A stretch of DNA of 39,996 nt from JAGNZR01 sp051652785 (lineage in GTDB: Bacteria > Fusobacteriota > Fusobacteriia > Fusobacteriales > Fusobacteriaceae). The notes under the pieces were generated by a model. The model had not been told where the DNA came from. It made no database searches and saw nothing but the letters and a program-made list of their open reading frames with translations. The DNA lies in assembly GCA_051652785.1 (NCBI GenBank), contig JBOFUX010000030.1:1-39996 (forward strand), in the 5' to 3' direction. Every line of letters begins with the position of its first letter. Position 1 is the first letter of the stretch. Below, piece by piece: positions 1 to 6,862 of the stretch. The translations under genes were made by a program, and so were the position numbers.

Positions 1-17
1 ATAATGGAGGTATAGAT

Positions 18-215
18 ATGACTGGAATAGTAAAATGGTTTAATCAAGACAAAGGGTTTGGATTCATAACTGCTGAGGACGGGAAAGATGTATTCGCACA
101 TTTCTCTGAAATTCAAAAAGATGGTTTCAAAACTTTAAATGAGGGAGAAGAAGTAACTTTCGACTTAACTCAAGGACCAAAAGGACCACAAGCTTCAAAC
201 ATCAAAACTAAGTAA
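18..215 (+). CDS. Cold-shock protein (CspA family), copy 1
   Basis: A 65-residue single cold-shock domain, the usual length for a CspA-type RNA chaperone that binds single-stranded nucleic acid. The RNP1 motif KGFGFI (residues 12-17) and the RNP2 motif VFAHF (25-29) are intact. The start is fixed by GGAGGT at 6-11, six bases ahead of the ATG. It differs from the second copy at 5535-5732 at only six of 65 positions, so the two are recent paralogues or are kept alike by gene conversion. The promoter and leader lie to the left of the window. A strong terminator follows directly, so it is probably monocistronic. Confidence 0.97.
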   Translation: MTGIVKWFNQDKGFGFITAEDGKDVFAHFSEIQKDGFKTLNEGEEVTFDLTQGPKGPQASNIKTK

Positions 216-222
216 TTGGTTT

Positions 223-252
223 AAAAAGGCTCAGAGAAATCTGAGCCTTTTT
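223..252 (+). terminator. Rho-independent terminator of csp copy 1
   Basis: A 13-base stem (223-235 with 240-252) closes a GAAA tetraloop. Its A-rich left end and T-rich right end give a U-tract in either direction, so it could work on both strands. The core TCAGAGAAATCTGA recurs in the terminator of the second csp gene. Confidence 0.92.
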
Positions 253-435
253 ATATTTTTTGTTATAAATTTTTTAAAATCTTTTTAATTCTTTTATAGA
301 ATTGAGTTCTTTTATAAGGAATTCGTATCTATTTTTATAAATAATTTTTAACTTTGCTATATGTTTTTTTAAATGAATAGTAACATAATACAATTTCTTG
401 TACGAATAAAAGTCAATTTTTTCAAAATAAAAAAA

Positions 436-465
436 TTGGAACTGATATAAATATATATGTATAAT
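436..465 (+). promoter_or_regulatory. Probable promoter for topB
   Basis: TTGGAA at 436-441 and TATAAT at 460-465 are separated by 18 bases. A second TATAAT at 472-477 has no matching -35. The rest of the 253-510 interval is AT-rich, with no gene I can support. Confidence 0.6.
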
Positions 466-510
466 TTATGATATAATAAGGGTATAAATAAAAAATTGGG
501 GTGAGAAAAA

Positions 511-2622
511 TTGAAGTTAATAATTGCAGAAAAGCCAAGTTTGGCAAAAAATATAGCTCTAGCCTTAGGAGTGACAAGAAAAGGTGATGGGTATATTGAA
601 AATAAAAAATATATAATTTCTTGGGCTTTTGGTCACCTTTTTAGTCTTAAAAATGTAGATGATTATTTAGGGAAAAAGAATAAATGGAAAGATATTCCTC
701 TTCCTTATATTCCTAACCCTTTTGAATTTAAAATAAAAAGTAAAAAAAATATAGAAACAGGTATTGAAGAAGTAGATAAAGGTGTTTTTCATCAAGTTGA
801 GATACTAAAAAGACTAGCTATGAGAAGTGATATAACTGAAATTGTTAACGCAGGAGATGCTGATAGAGAAGGGCAAATAATTATAGATATTATTATTAAA
901 GAGATGAAAACAACTAAAAAAATTACAAGACTATGGTTGCCTGAACAAACAGAACAAACAATAAGAAATCAGATGGAAATTCTAGAAAGTAATAATAACT
1001 ATTATTTGTTAGGACAAGAGGGATATGCAAGAACTTATATGGATTGGTTGTTTGGGATAAATTTAACTCGTTATGTTTCACTTAAAGCTAATAAATTATT
1101 GCCTATTGGACGAGTTTTAATCCCAGTTGTCAAATATATTTATGATAGAGAAATGGAAATTAGAAATTTTATTAAGAAAAAATATTTTCAATTGGAAAGT
1201 AGAACTGAAAAAGATGAAATTCAAATTCCACTAATACTTAGAAACAAAAAATTTGAAGAGAGTGAAAAAAGAGAAGCAGAAGAATTTGCAGAGCAGTTAA
1301 ATAGTTTTAAAGGGAAAGTAAAAAAAATAGAAAAAAAATCTATAAAAAAACAACCGGGAAAGTTATTTTCATTATCAAAATTACAGGGATTACTTTCTAA
1401 AAAAAATAAAATTGACTTTACAACATCATTAGAGATAATACAAGGACTTTATGAAAAAGGTCTTATTACTTATCCTAGAACTAATACAGAATTTTTAGCT
1501 GAAAACGAAAAAGCTAAAGTTAAAGATATAATAAAAACTCTTCCAGAACATAATTTGATTTTTAAAGATGGAAAAAAAATATTTGATGATTCAAAAATAG
1601 AATCCCATAGTGCAATTATTCCAACTGTAAAAAAACCAAATAAACTCACATTTAGTGAAGAAATTGTTTATAAGACGATACTGAATAGATTTATATGTAA
1701 TTTTTTAAATGAAGAAACTGTTACAGAGAAAGTAACTATAGTGATAAATGTAGGAAATGAAGAATTTAAATTAAATGGAGAATCTATAAAAAGTATGGGA
1801 TTTTATAAGTATGAACCTGAAAAATTTGAGAATCAACTTCCACAATTGGTTAAAGAAGAAGAATTTATAGTGGAGTTTATACCTGTGGAAAAAGAAACCT
1901 CTCCTCCTAAAAAACCTACAGAAGAAGATTTAGCCAATTATTTAAAAAATCCTTTTAAAAAAGATGGTGAATCAGAAGATGAAGAGTATAAAGCAATACT
2001 TCAAGGAGTAGAAATAGGTACAGAAGCAACTAGAACAGGGATTGTGGAAAATGCAAAAAAATATAGATATATTTCACAAAAAGGATCAACTTATTCTATT
2101 GAAGACTTAGGAGAAAAATTAATTGAAATATTAGATAAACTAGAAATAAATATATATAAAGAAAAATCAGTGGAGTTTTCTAAGCTTCAAAAAAAAGTAT
2201 ACAAAGGAGAAGCTAAATTGGAGGAGTTAACGACTCTTACAAACAAAGAGCTAGAAGAAATAATTTCAAAAAATATAAAAATAGAGAGGTTTCAATCAGA
2301 ATATACTGGACCTCCTCGTGAAGATACTCGAGAAATAGTTGCTATTTGTCCTAAATGTGGTAAAAATATCTATGAGACAGGAAAAGCTTTTTATTGTGAT
2401 GGATATAGGGATAATCCCAAATGCAACTACTCAATTTGGAAATCTAGTAAAATGATACCTAATTTATCTAAGGAAGATGCATTAAAATTTATAAAAGGTG
2501 AAAAAGTCTTATTTGAAAATTTAAAATCCAGTAAAGGAAATATATATAGTGCATATTTTATTTTAAAAGAAGAGGGACAATATTGGAATTTAAAATTAGA
2601 GAGCTTTAAAGCTAAAAATTAA
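511..2622 (+). CDS. topB: Type IA DNA topoisomerase, topoisomerase III type
   Basis: This 703-residue protein relaxes or decatenates DNA by passing strands through a transient single-strand break. The N-terminal TOPRIM domain shows E7 in IIAEKPSLAKNI and the metal-binding D116-A-D-R-E120 motif. The catalytic tyrosine is Y321 in LITYPRTNTEF. The core ends in an EATRTGIVENAKKYRYI motif (residues near 510), and a cysteine-rich zinc-ribbon-like tail starts with CPKC at about 613. Length and order fit bacterial topoisomerase III rather than the longer TopA. The start codon is TTG, preceded by GGGGTGAG at 498-505; the GTG at 501 is out of frame. It stands alone, with csp before it and cstA after it. 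Confidence 0.93.
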   Translation: MKLIIAEKPSLAKNIALALGVTRKGDGYIENKKYIISWAFGHLFSLKNVDDYLGKKNKWKDIPLPYIPNPFEFKIKSKKNIETGIEEVDKGVFHQVEILKRLAMRSDITEIVNAGDADREGQIIIDIIIKEMKTTKKITRLWLPEQTEQTIRNQMEILESNNNYYLLGQEGYARTYMDWLFGINLTRYVSLKANKLLPIGRVLIPVVKYIYDREMEIRNFIKKKYFQLESRTEKDEIQIPLILRNKKFEESEKREAEEFAEQLNSFKGKVKKIEKKSIKKQPGKLFSLSKLQGLLSKKNKIDFTTSLEIIQGLYEKGLITYPRTNTEFLAENEKAKVKDIIKTLPEHNLIFKDGKKIFDDSKIESHSAIIPTVKKPNKLTFSEEIVYKTILNRFICNFLNEETVTEKVTIVINVGNEEFKLNGESIKSMGFYKYEPEKFENQLPQLVKEEEFIVEFIPVEKETSPPKKPTEEDLANYLKNPFKKDGESEDEEYKAILQGVEIGTEATRTGIVENAKKYRYISQKGSTYSIEDLGEKLIEILDKLEINIYKEKSVEFSKLQKKVYKGEAKLEELTTLTNKELEEIISKNIKIERFQSEYTGPPREDTREIVAICPKCGKNIYETGKAFYCDGYRDNPKCNYSIWKSSKMIPNLSKEDALKFIKGEKVLFENLKSSKGNIYSAYFILKEEGQYWNLKLESFKAKN

Positions 2623-2712
2623 TTTTGAAACAAAACAACCAATTAATGTAATGTTGAACACATTTTCAAACATGGAAAGAGACAAAAATAGGGTATATTT
2701 ATAAAAAAAAAC

Positions 2713-2739
2713 TTGATTTTTAATAAAAAAAGGTATAAT
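2713..2739 (+). promoter_or_regulatory. Possible cstA promoter
   Basis: TTGATT at 2713-2718 and a perfect TATAAT at 2734-2739 are separated by a short 15-base spacer. The transcript would carry a leader of about 50 bases that includes a 17-base sequence (2749-2765) also found at the start of the csp copy 2 leader. Confidence 0.5.
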
Positions 2740-2796
2740 ATTGAGAAAAAGTACAAAGTTATTTACTTTTAAATCTACTAAATTTGGAGGATTATT

Positions 2797-4182
2797 ATGG
2801 CATTATTTTTAATTTCTATAGTAGCACTTATTTTAGGGTATGCTATCTATGGAAAAATAGTTGAAAGAATTTTTGGAATTGATGATTCGATACTCACACC
2901 AGCTAAAAGACTTGCTGACGGTGTTGATTATGTCGCTATGAATTGGAAAAAAACATTTTTGATTCAATTTTTAAACATAGCGGGAACAGGACCAATTTTT
3001 GGAGCGATAGCAGGAGCTATGTGGGGACCAGCGGCATTTTTATGGATTGTTTTTGGCTGTATTTTTGGTGGTGCAGTTCATGATTTTATAATAGGTATGA
3101 TGTCTGTAAGACATGATGGAGCATCTGTTGCAGAATTAGTTGGAATATATTTAGGAGATAAAGCTAAAGTGCTTATGAGGGTATTTTCAGTGGTGCTTTT
3201 AATTCTTGTAGGAGTTGTTTTTATAAAATCTCCAGCAAGTATATTGAATGACATGACTGGAATAAATGAAATGGTATTAGTTGTAATTATTATTCTATAT
3301 TATATTTTAGCTACAGTTTTACCTGTGGACAAATTAATAGGAAAATTATATCCAATATTTGGGCTTTGTTTATTAATTATGGCTGCTGGAATAGGATATG
3401 GAATTGTTTCACATAATTTACCAATACCAAATATAGATTTTTCAAATATAAATCTACATCCTAAAGGAACCTCTATATTTCCATATTTATTTATATCTAT
3501 AGCTTGCGGAGCAATTTCAGGATTTCATGCAACACAAGCCCCTATGATGGCAAGATGTATAACTAAAGAATCAGAAGGAAGAAGAGTTTTTTATGGCTCT
3601 ATGATAGCGGAAGGAATAGTTGCTTTAGTGTGGGCAGCAGTGGCAATGTCGTTTTTTAATGGAACTGAAGGACTTGCAGCAGCTGGTTCTGCAGGAGTAG
3701 TAGTAAATAAAGTGTCATTATCTTTACTTGGAAAATTTGGTGGAATTTTAGCTGTTTTAGGAGTTGTTGCTTGCCCAATAACATCAGGAGATACGTCTTT
3801 TAGAAGTGCTAGATTAATTATTGCTGATTCATTCAAATATAAACAAGGTCCAATTATTAATAGATTTATAATTGCACTTCCTTTATTTGCAATTGGAGTA
3901 GCTCTTTGCTTTATTGATTTTGCAATATTATGGAGATATTTTGCATGGGCAAATCAAACTTTAGCAACTGTAGCTCTTTGGACAGGGGCAAAATATTTAG
4001 AAAATAAAGGAAAAAATTATTGGGTATTACTTTTACCAGCCATATTTATGACAATGGTTGTATCAACATATATTGTCATAGCTAAAGAAGGGCTAGGGCT
4101 ACCAGAAATTTCAGGATATATATTTGGAATAGTTATGTCTACTGTATCAGCATTTTTCTTTTTTAAAAGTATAAAAAAATAA
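2797..4182 (+). CDS. cstA: CstA-family carbon-starvation transporter, short form
   Basis: A polytopic inner-membrane protein of 461 residues. The diagnostic stretch from about residue 58 reads FLNIAGTGPIFGAIAGAMWGP, followed by a GGAVHDFI segment, both typical of the CstA family. These proteins take up peptides, and some members take up pyruvate, during carbon limitation. E. coli CstA is about 700 residues; the shorter form without the C-terminal extension is common in anaerobes, so the length is not evidence of truncation. The ATG follows GGAGG at about 2785-2789. It has its own promoter-like sequence and is followed by a hairpin terminator. The substrate cannot be read from the sequence. 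No sensor kinase or regulator of the BtsS/BtsR kind sits beside it. Confidence 0.9.
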   Translation: MALFLISIVALILGYAIYGKIVERIFGIDDSILTPAKRLADGVDYVAMNWKKTFLIQFLNIAGTGPIFGAIAGAMWGPAAFLWIVFGCIFGGAVHDFIIGMMSVRHDGASVAELVGIYLGDKAKVLMRVFSVVLLILVGVVFIKSPASILNDMTGINEMVLVVIIILYYILATVLPVDKLIGKLYPIFGLCLLIMAAGIGYGIVSHNLPIPNIDFSNINLHPKGTSIFPYLFISIACGAISGFHATQAPMMARCITKESEGRRVFYGSMIAEGIVALVWAAVAMSFFNGTEGLAAAGSAGVVVNKVSLSLLGKFGGILAVLGVVACPITSGDTSFRSARLIIADSFKYKQGPIINRFIIALPLFAIGVALCFIDFAILWRYFAWANQTLATVALWTGAKYLENKGKNYWVLLLPAIFMTMVVSTYIVIAKEGLGLPEISGYIFGIVMSTVSAFFFFKSIKK

Positions 4183-4210
4183 AAGTATAAAATTAAAAAG
4201 TATAAAATTA
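4181..4210 (+). repeat. 15-base tandem duplication
   Basis: AAAAGTATAAAATTA occurs twice in direct succession (4181-4195 and 4196-4210), overlapping the cstA stop codon. A partial third match lies in the last codons of cstA, so it probably arose by slippage. Confidence 0.85.
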
Positions 4211-4235
4211 AAAAATATATTTAAAATATTTTAAA

Positions 4236-4282
4236 CTAGAGACTCTACTAAGATTTTATCTGATAGAGTCTCTAGGTTTTTT
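4236..4282 (+). terminator. Terminator between cstA and hydE
   Basis: CTAGAGACTCT at 4236-4246 pairs perfectly with 4265-4275, with a loop of about 18 bases, and is followed by a run of T (4277-4282). It should separate cstA from hydE transcription at least partly. No clear promoter for hydE was seen inside the short gap, so read-through is possible. Confidence 0.8.
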
Positions 4283-4300
4283 AGTAGAAGGAGTAATTGA

Positions 4301-5347
4301 ATGAGAGAAATAATAGATAAATTATATAAGGAAAATAATCTTTCAGATGAAGAACTTCTAACTTTACTGAATAATTTAGATGAAGATAATAAAAAATATC
4401 TTTTTGAAAAATCTTATATGACAAGAGCAAAATTCTATGGTAATACAGTTTTTTTAAGAGGATTAATTGAAATTTCGAATTATTGTAAAAAAGATTGTAT
4501 GTACTGTGGAATAAGAAACAGTAATAAAAAATCTAAAAGATATAGATTGAGTGAAGAAGAACTTATTAACTGCTGTATTAAAGGATATGATTTAGGATAT
4601 AGAACATTTGTAATACAAGGGGGAGAAGATTCTTATTTTACAGATGAGATACTTTGTAGAGTAATAAAGAGAATAAAAAATAGCTACAATGACTGTGCAA
4701 TAACTCTTTCATTGGGAGAAAGAAGCAAGGAAAGTTATAAAAAACTTTATGAAGCAGGTGCAGATAGGTATCTTCTAAGGCATGAAACTGCTACAAAAAA
4801 AATTTATGAGAGTGTTCATCCAAATATGAGCTTTGAAAATAGAAGAAAATGTTTAAGAGATTTAAAAGAGATAGGCTTTCAGACTGGAGCAGGATTTTTA
4901 GTAGGATTACCTAATCAAACTAATGAAGATTTTATAAAAGATTTAAGGTTTATAAAAGAGTTAGAACCTGAAATGGTTGGAATAGGTCCTTTTATTCCCC
5001 AAAAAGACACTCCTATGGGACATTTAGATAGCGGAGATGTAAAAAAAGTCATAATAATGTTAAGTATAGTTAGACTATTGCTTCCTGAAGTATTGCTTCC
5101 AGCAACAACAGCATTAGGAACATTAGACCCTACCGGAAGAGAAAAAGGATTTAAGGTAGGAGCAAATGTAATAATGCCCAATTTATCTCCTTTTGAAAAT
5201 AGAGATAAATATTCTCTTTATGATGGGAAAAAATTTGTTCAAGATGAAGCAGCAGAAGAATTAAAAAATATAATAAAAAAAATTGATAGTACAGGATTTA
5301 AAGCTGTTATGACTAGAGGAGATAATGTTATTTGGAGAAGAAAATAA
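4301..5347 (+). CDS. hydE: Radical SAM protein HydE, [FeFe]-hydrogenase maturase
   Basis: This 348-residue protein belongs to the radical SAM family. HydE acts in building the dithiolate-bridged diiron subcluster of [FeFe]-hydrogenase, together with HydF and HydG. The 4Fe-4S/SAM cysteines are C62, C66 and C69 (CX3CX2C in ISNYCKKDCMYCGIRN). Downstream segments such as VIQGGEDSYF, SLGERS, YLLRHET and GAGFLVGLPNQT are the pattern expected of HydE rather than biotin synthase. The length matches the family. The start has AAGGAG about seven bases upstream. Neither hydF, hydG nor a hydrogenase gene is in the window, so the partners must be encoded elsewhere. Confidence 0.88.
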   Translation: MREIIDKLYKENNLSDEELLTLLNNLDEDNKKYLFEKSYMTRAKFYGNTVFLRGLIEISNYCKKDCMYCGIRNSNKKSKRYRLSEEELINCCIKGYDLGYRTFVIQGGEDSYFTDEILCRVIKRIKNSYNDCAITLSLGERSKESYKKLYEAGADRYLLRHETATKKIYESVHPNMSFENRRKCLRDLKEIGFQTGAGFLVGLPNQTNEDFIKDLRFIKELEPEMVGIGPFIPQKDTPMGHLDSGDVKKVIIMLSIVRLLLPEVLLPATTALGTLDPTGREKGFKVGANVIMPNLSPFENRDKYSLYDGKKFVQDEAAEELKNIIKKIDSTGFKAVMTRGDNVIWRRK

Positions 5348-5381
5348 AAAATTCAAAAAAAACTAAAAAAATTAAAAAAAC

Positions 5382-5410
5382 TTTACAAACAGGTCAAAGT
5401 GTGCTAATAT
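5382..5410 (+). promoter_or_regulatory. Promoter of csp copy 2 (extended -10)
   Basis: TTTACA at 5382-5387, a 17-base spacer and TAATAT at 5405-5410, with TGC at 5402-5404 as an extended -10. Transcription would start near 5417, which leaves a long leader of about 118 bases before the gene, as is usual for cold-shock mRNAs. Confidence 0.7.
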
Positions 5411-5534
5411 AAGTACAAAGTTATTTATAAATGTAGAATTTATCTGATAATATAAAGATTGAGTGTGCTCTTCGTTATAATTCAGTTGATTGAGATTTAT
5501 AAATTTACTGAAAAATTAATGGAGGTACAAGCAG
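5411..5534 (+). promoter_or_regulatory. Long 5' leader of csp copy 2, possible cold-responsive RNA
   Basis: The leader holds two copies of the self-complementary decamer ATTTATAAAT (5423-5432 and 5495-5504), which can pair with themselves or with each other. GTAGAATTTAT (5433-5443) can also pair with ATAAATTTAC (5499-5508) with one bulged G. These alternatives overlap, so the RNA could switch fold. Its first bases (5411-5427) match the cstA leader. Function by analogy with cspA leaders is inference. Confidence 0.45.
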
Positions 5535-5732
5535 ATGAAAGGAATAGTAAAATGGTTTAATCAAGAGAAAGGTTTTGGATTTATAACTGCAGAAGATGGA
5601 AAAGATGTTTTTGCTCATTTTTCTGAAATTCAAAAAGAAGGATTCAAAACTTTAAACGAAGGTGAAGAAGTAACTTTTGACTTGACTCAAGGACAAAAAG
5701 GTCCACAGGCTACAAACATAAAAACTAACTAA
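5535..5732 (+). CDS. Cold-shock protein (CspA family), copy 2
   Basis: A second 65-residue cold-shock domain protein, 59 of 65 residues identical to the copy at 18-215 (differences at residues 2, 11, 35, 54, 60 and 65). The RNP1 (KGFGFI) and RNP2 (VFAHF) RNA-binding motifs are unchanged. The bases TAATGGAGGTA around the ribosome site are also shared with copy 1, so the leader end and the terminator are duplicated with the gene. It has its own extended -10 promoter, a long leader and its own terminator, and is therefore expected to be monocistronic. The long leader suggests post-transcriptional control of the kind known for cold-shock genes. Confidence 0.97.
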   Translation: MKGIVKWFNQEKGFGFITAEDGKDVFAHFSEIQKEGFKTLNEGEEVTFDLTQGQKGPQATNIKTN

Positions 5733-5743
5733 TTTAACATATG

Positions 5744-5774
5744 AGGAATCAGAGAAATCTGATTCTTTTTTTAT
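5744..5774 (+). terminator. Rho-independent terminator of csp copy 2
   Basis: GAATCAGA at 5746-5753 pairs with 5758-5765 around a GAAA loop and is followed by a T-tract (5766-5772). The inner hairpin is the same as in the terminator of csp copy 1. Confidence 0.9.
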
Positions 5775-5786
5775 ATATGGTTTTTC

Positions 5787-5815
5787 TTGTGAATTGAAAG
5801 ATAAATTGTTATACT
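5787..5815 (+). promoter_or_regulatory. Probable promoter of the galE-copA unit
   Basis: TTGTGA at 5787-5792, a 17-base spacer and TATACT at 5810-5815. The leader to the galE ATG is about 50 bases. Confidence 0.6.
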
Positions 5816-5870
5816 GAAGTAATCAAAAAATATGGTAAAAATAATAATTAGTAATTAAAGGAGAGTAAAA

Positions 5871-6848
5871 ATGAAAAAAATATTAGTAACAGGTGGAGCA
5901 GGATATATAGGAAGCCATGCAGTGGTTGAATTATTGGATTTAGGCTATCAAGTAATCATAGTAGATAATTTAGAAAATGGATATAAAGAATTAATTGATT
6001 CAAGAGCTCATTTCTATTTGGGAGATATGAGAGATATAAGCACTTTTGAAAACATATTTCAAGAGCACAAAATAGATACTGTTATGCATTTTGCAGGATA
6101 TATAAAAGTTGGTGAAAGTTGTATAGAGCCAAATATGTATTATTTGAATAATACATATAGTGTTATGAATATAATTGAAATGATGAAAAAATATAGTGTA
6201 AAAAATATAATATTTTCCTCTACTGCAGCAGTTTATGGAGATGTAACTATAAAGGGATTAGTTGAAGAAAACTATCCTCAAAATCCTATAAATCCATATG
6301 GAATGAGTAAATTAATGGGAGAAAAAATAATTATAGATGCAGCTAAGTCTTACGGAATAAATTATTCAATATTCAGATATTTTAATGTAGGGGGAGCTCA
6401 TGAAAAATATAATATAGGACAAATGGGAGATGGTGTAACTGCTCTTATTCCCATACTTCTCCAAGTAGCTTATGGAGAAAAAGATAAATTAGAGGTTTAT
6501 GGAAAAGATTATGCAACAAAAGATGGAACAGGAATCAGAGATTATATTCATGTTGTCGATTTAGTGAAAGCACATATTTTAGCTATAAAAACTTTAGAAA
6601 AAAACTTAAATGGAATATATAATTTAGGAAATGGAGAAGGTTTTTCAGTTTTAGAAATGTTAGAAGGAGCAAGAAAAATAACAGGAAAGGATATTCCAGC
6701 TGATTATGTGGAAAGAAGAGTAGGAGATCCAGCTAGTGTAGTAGCCTCAAGTGAATTAGCCAGAAAAATATTAGGCTGGGAACCTGTTTATACAGATGTA
6801 AATAAAATAATAGAAACAGGGTGGAAGTTTAAAAATAAACTTAAATAA
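5871..6848 (+). CDS. galE: UDP-glucose 4-epimerase
   Basis: A 325-residue short-chain dehydrogenase-fold enzyme that interconverts UDP-glucose and UDP-galactose, using tightly bound NAD. The Rossmann motif is VTGGAGYIGSH (residues 6-16). The catalytic set is visible as S116-S117-T118 in FSSTAAVYG and Y143/K147 in NPYGMSKLMGEK. The segment YATKDGTGIRDYIHVVDL is characteristic of GalE. Length is normal. It begins a four-gene run (galE, copA, ychJ-like, arsC-like) with gaps of 14, 34 and 24 bases. No galK or galT is nearby, so the role here is more likely sugar-nucleotide supply for surface polysaccharide than galactose breakdown. Confidence 0.95.
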   Translation: MKKILVTGGAGYIGSHAVVELLDLGYQVIIVDNLENGYKELIDSRAHFYLGDMRDISTFENIFQEHKIDTVMHFAGYIKVGESCIEPNMYYLNNTYSVMNIIEMMKKYSVKNIIFSSTAAVYGDVTIKGLVEENYPQNPINPYGMSKLMGEKIIIDAAKSYGINYSIFRYFNVGGAHEKYNIGQMGDGVTALIPILLQVAYGEKDKLEVYGKDYATKDGTGIRDYIHVVDLVKAHILAIKTLEKNLNGIYNLGNGEGFSVLEMLEGARKITGKDIPADYVERRVGDPASVVASSELARKILGWEPVYTDVNKIIETGWKFKNKLK

Positions 6849-6862
6849 AAAAAGGGGAGCTC

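Noticed and set aside
265..430. Minus-strand open stretch of about 50 codons between csp copy 1 and topB
   Set aside because: It has no start codon with a ribosome site, and open frames of this length are common by chance in lysine/isoleucine-rich AT sequence.
3591..3836. Minus-strand ORFs inside cstA, copA, tex, ileS/glyQ and res (several between 3591 and 38842)
   Set aside because: They lie wholly inside strongly supported + strand genes and show no family features or ribosome sites.
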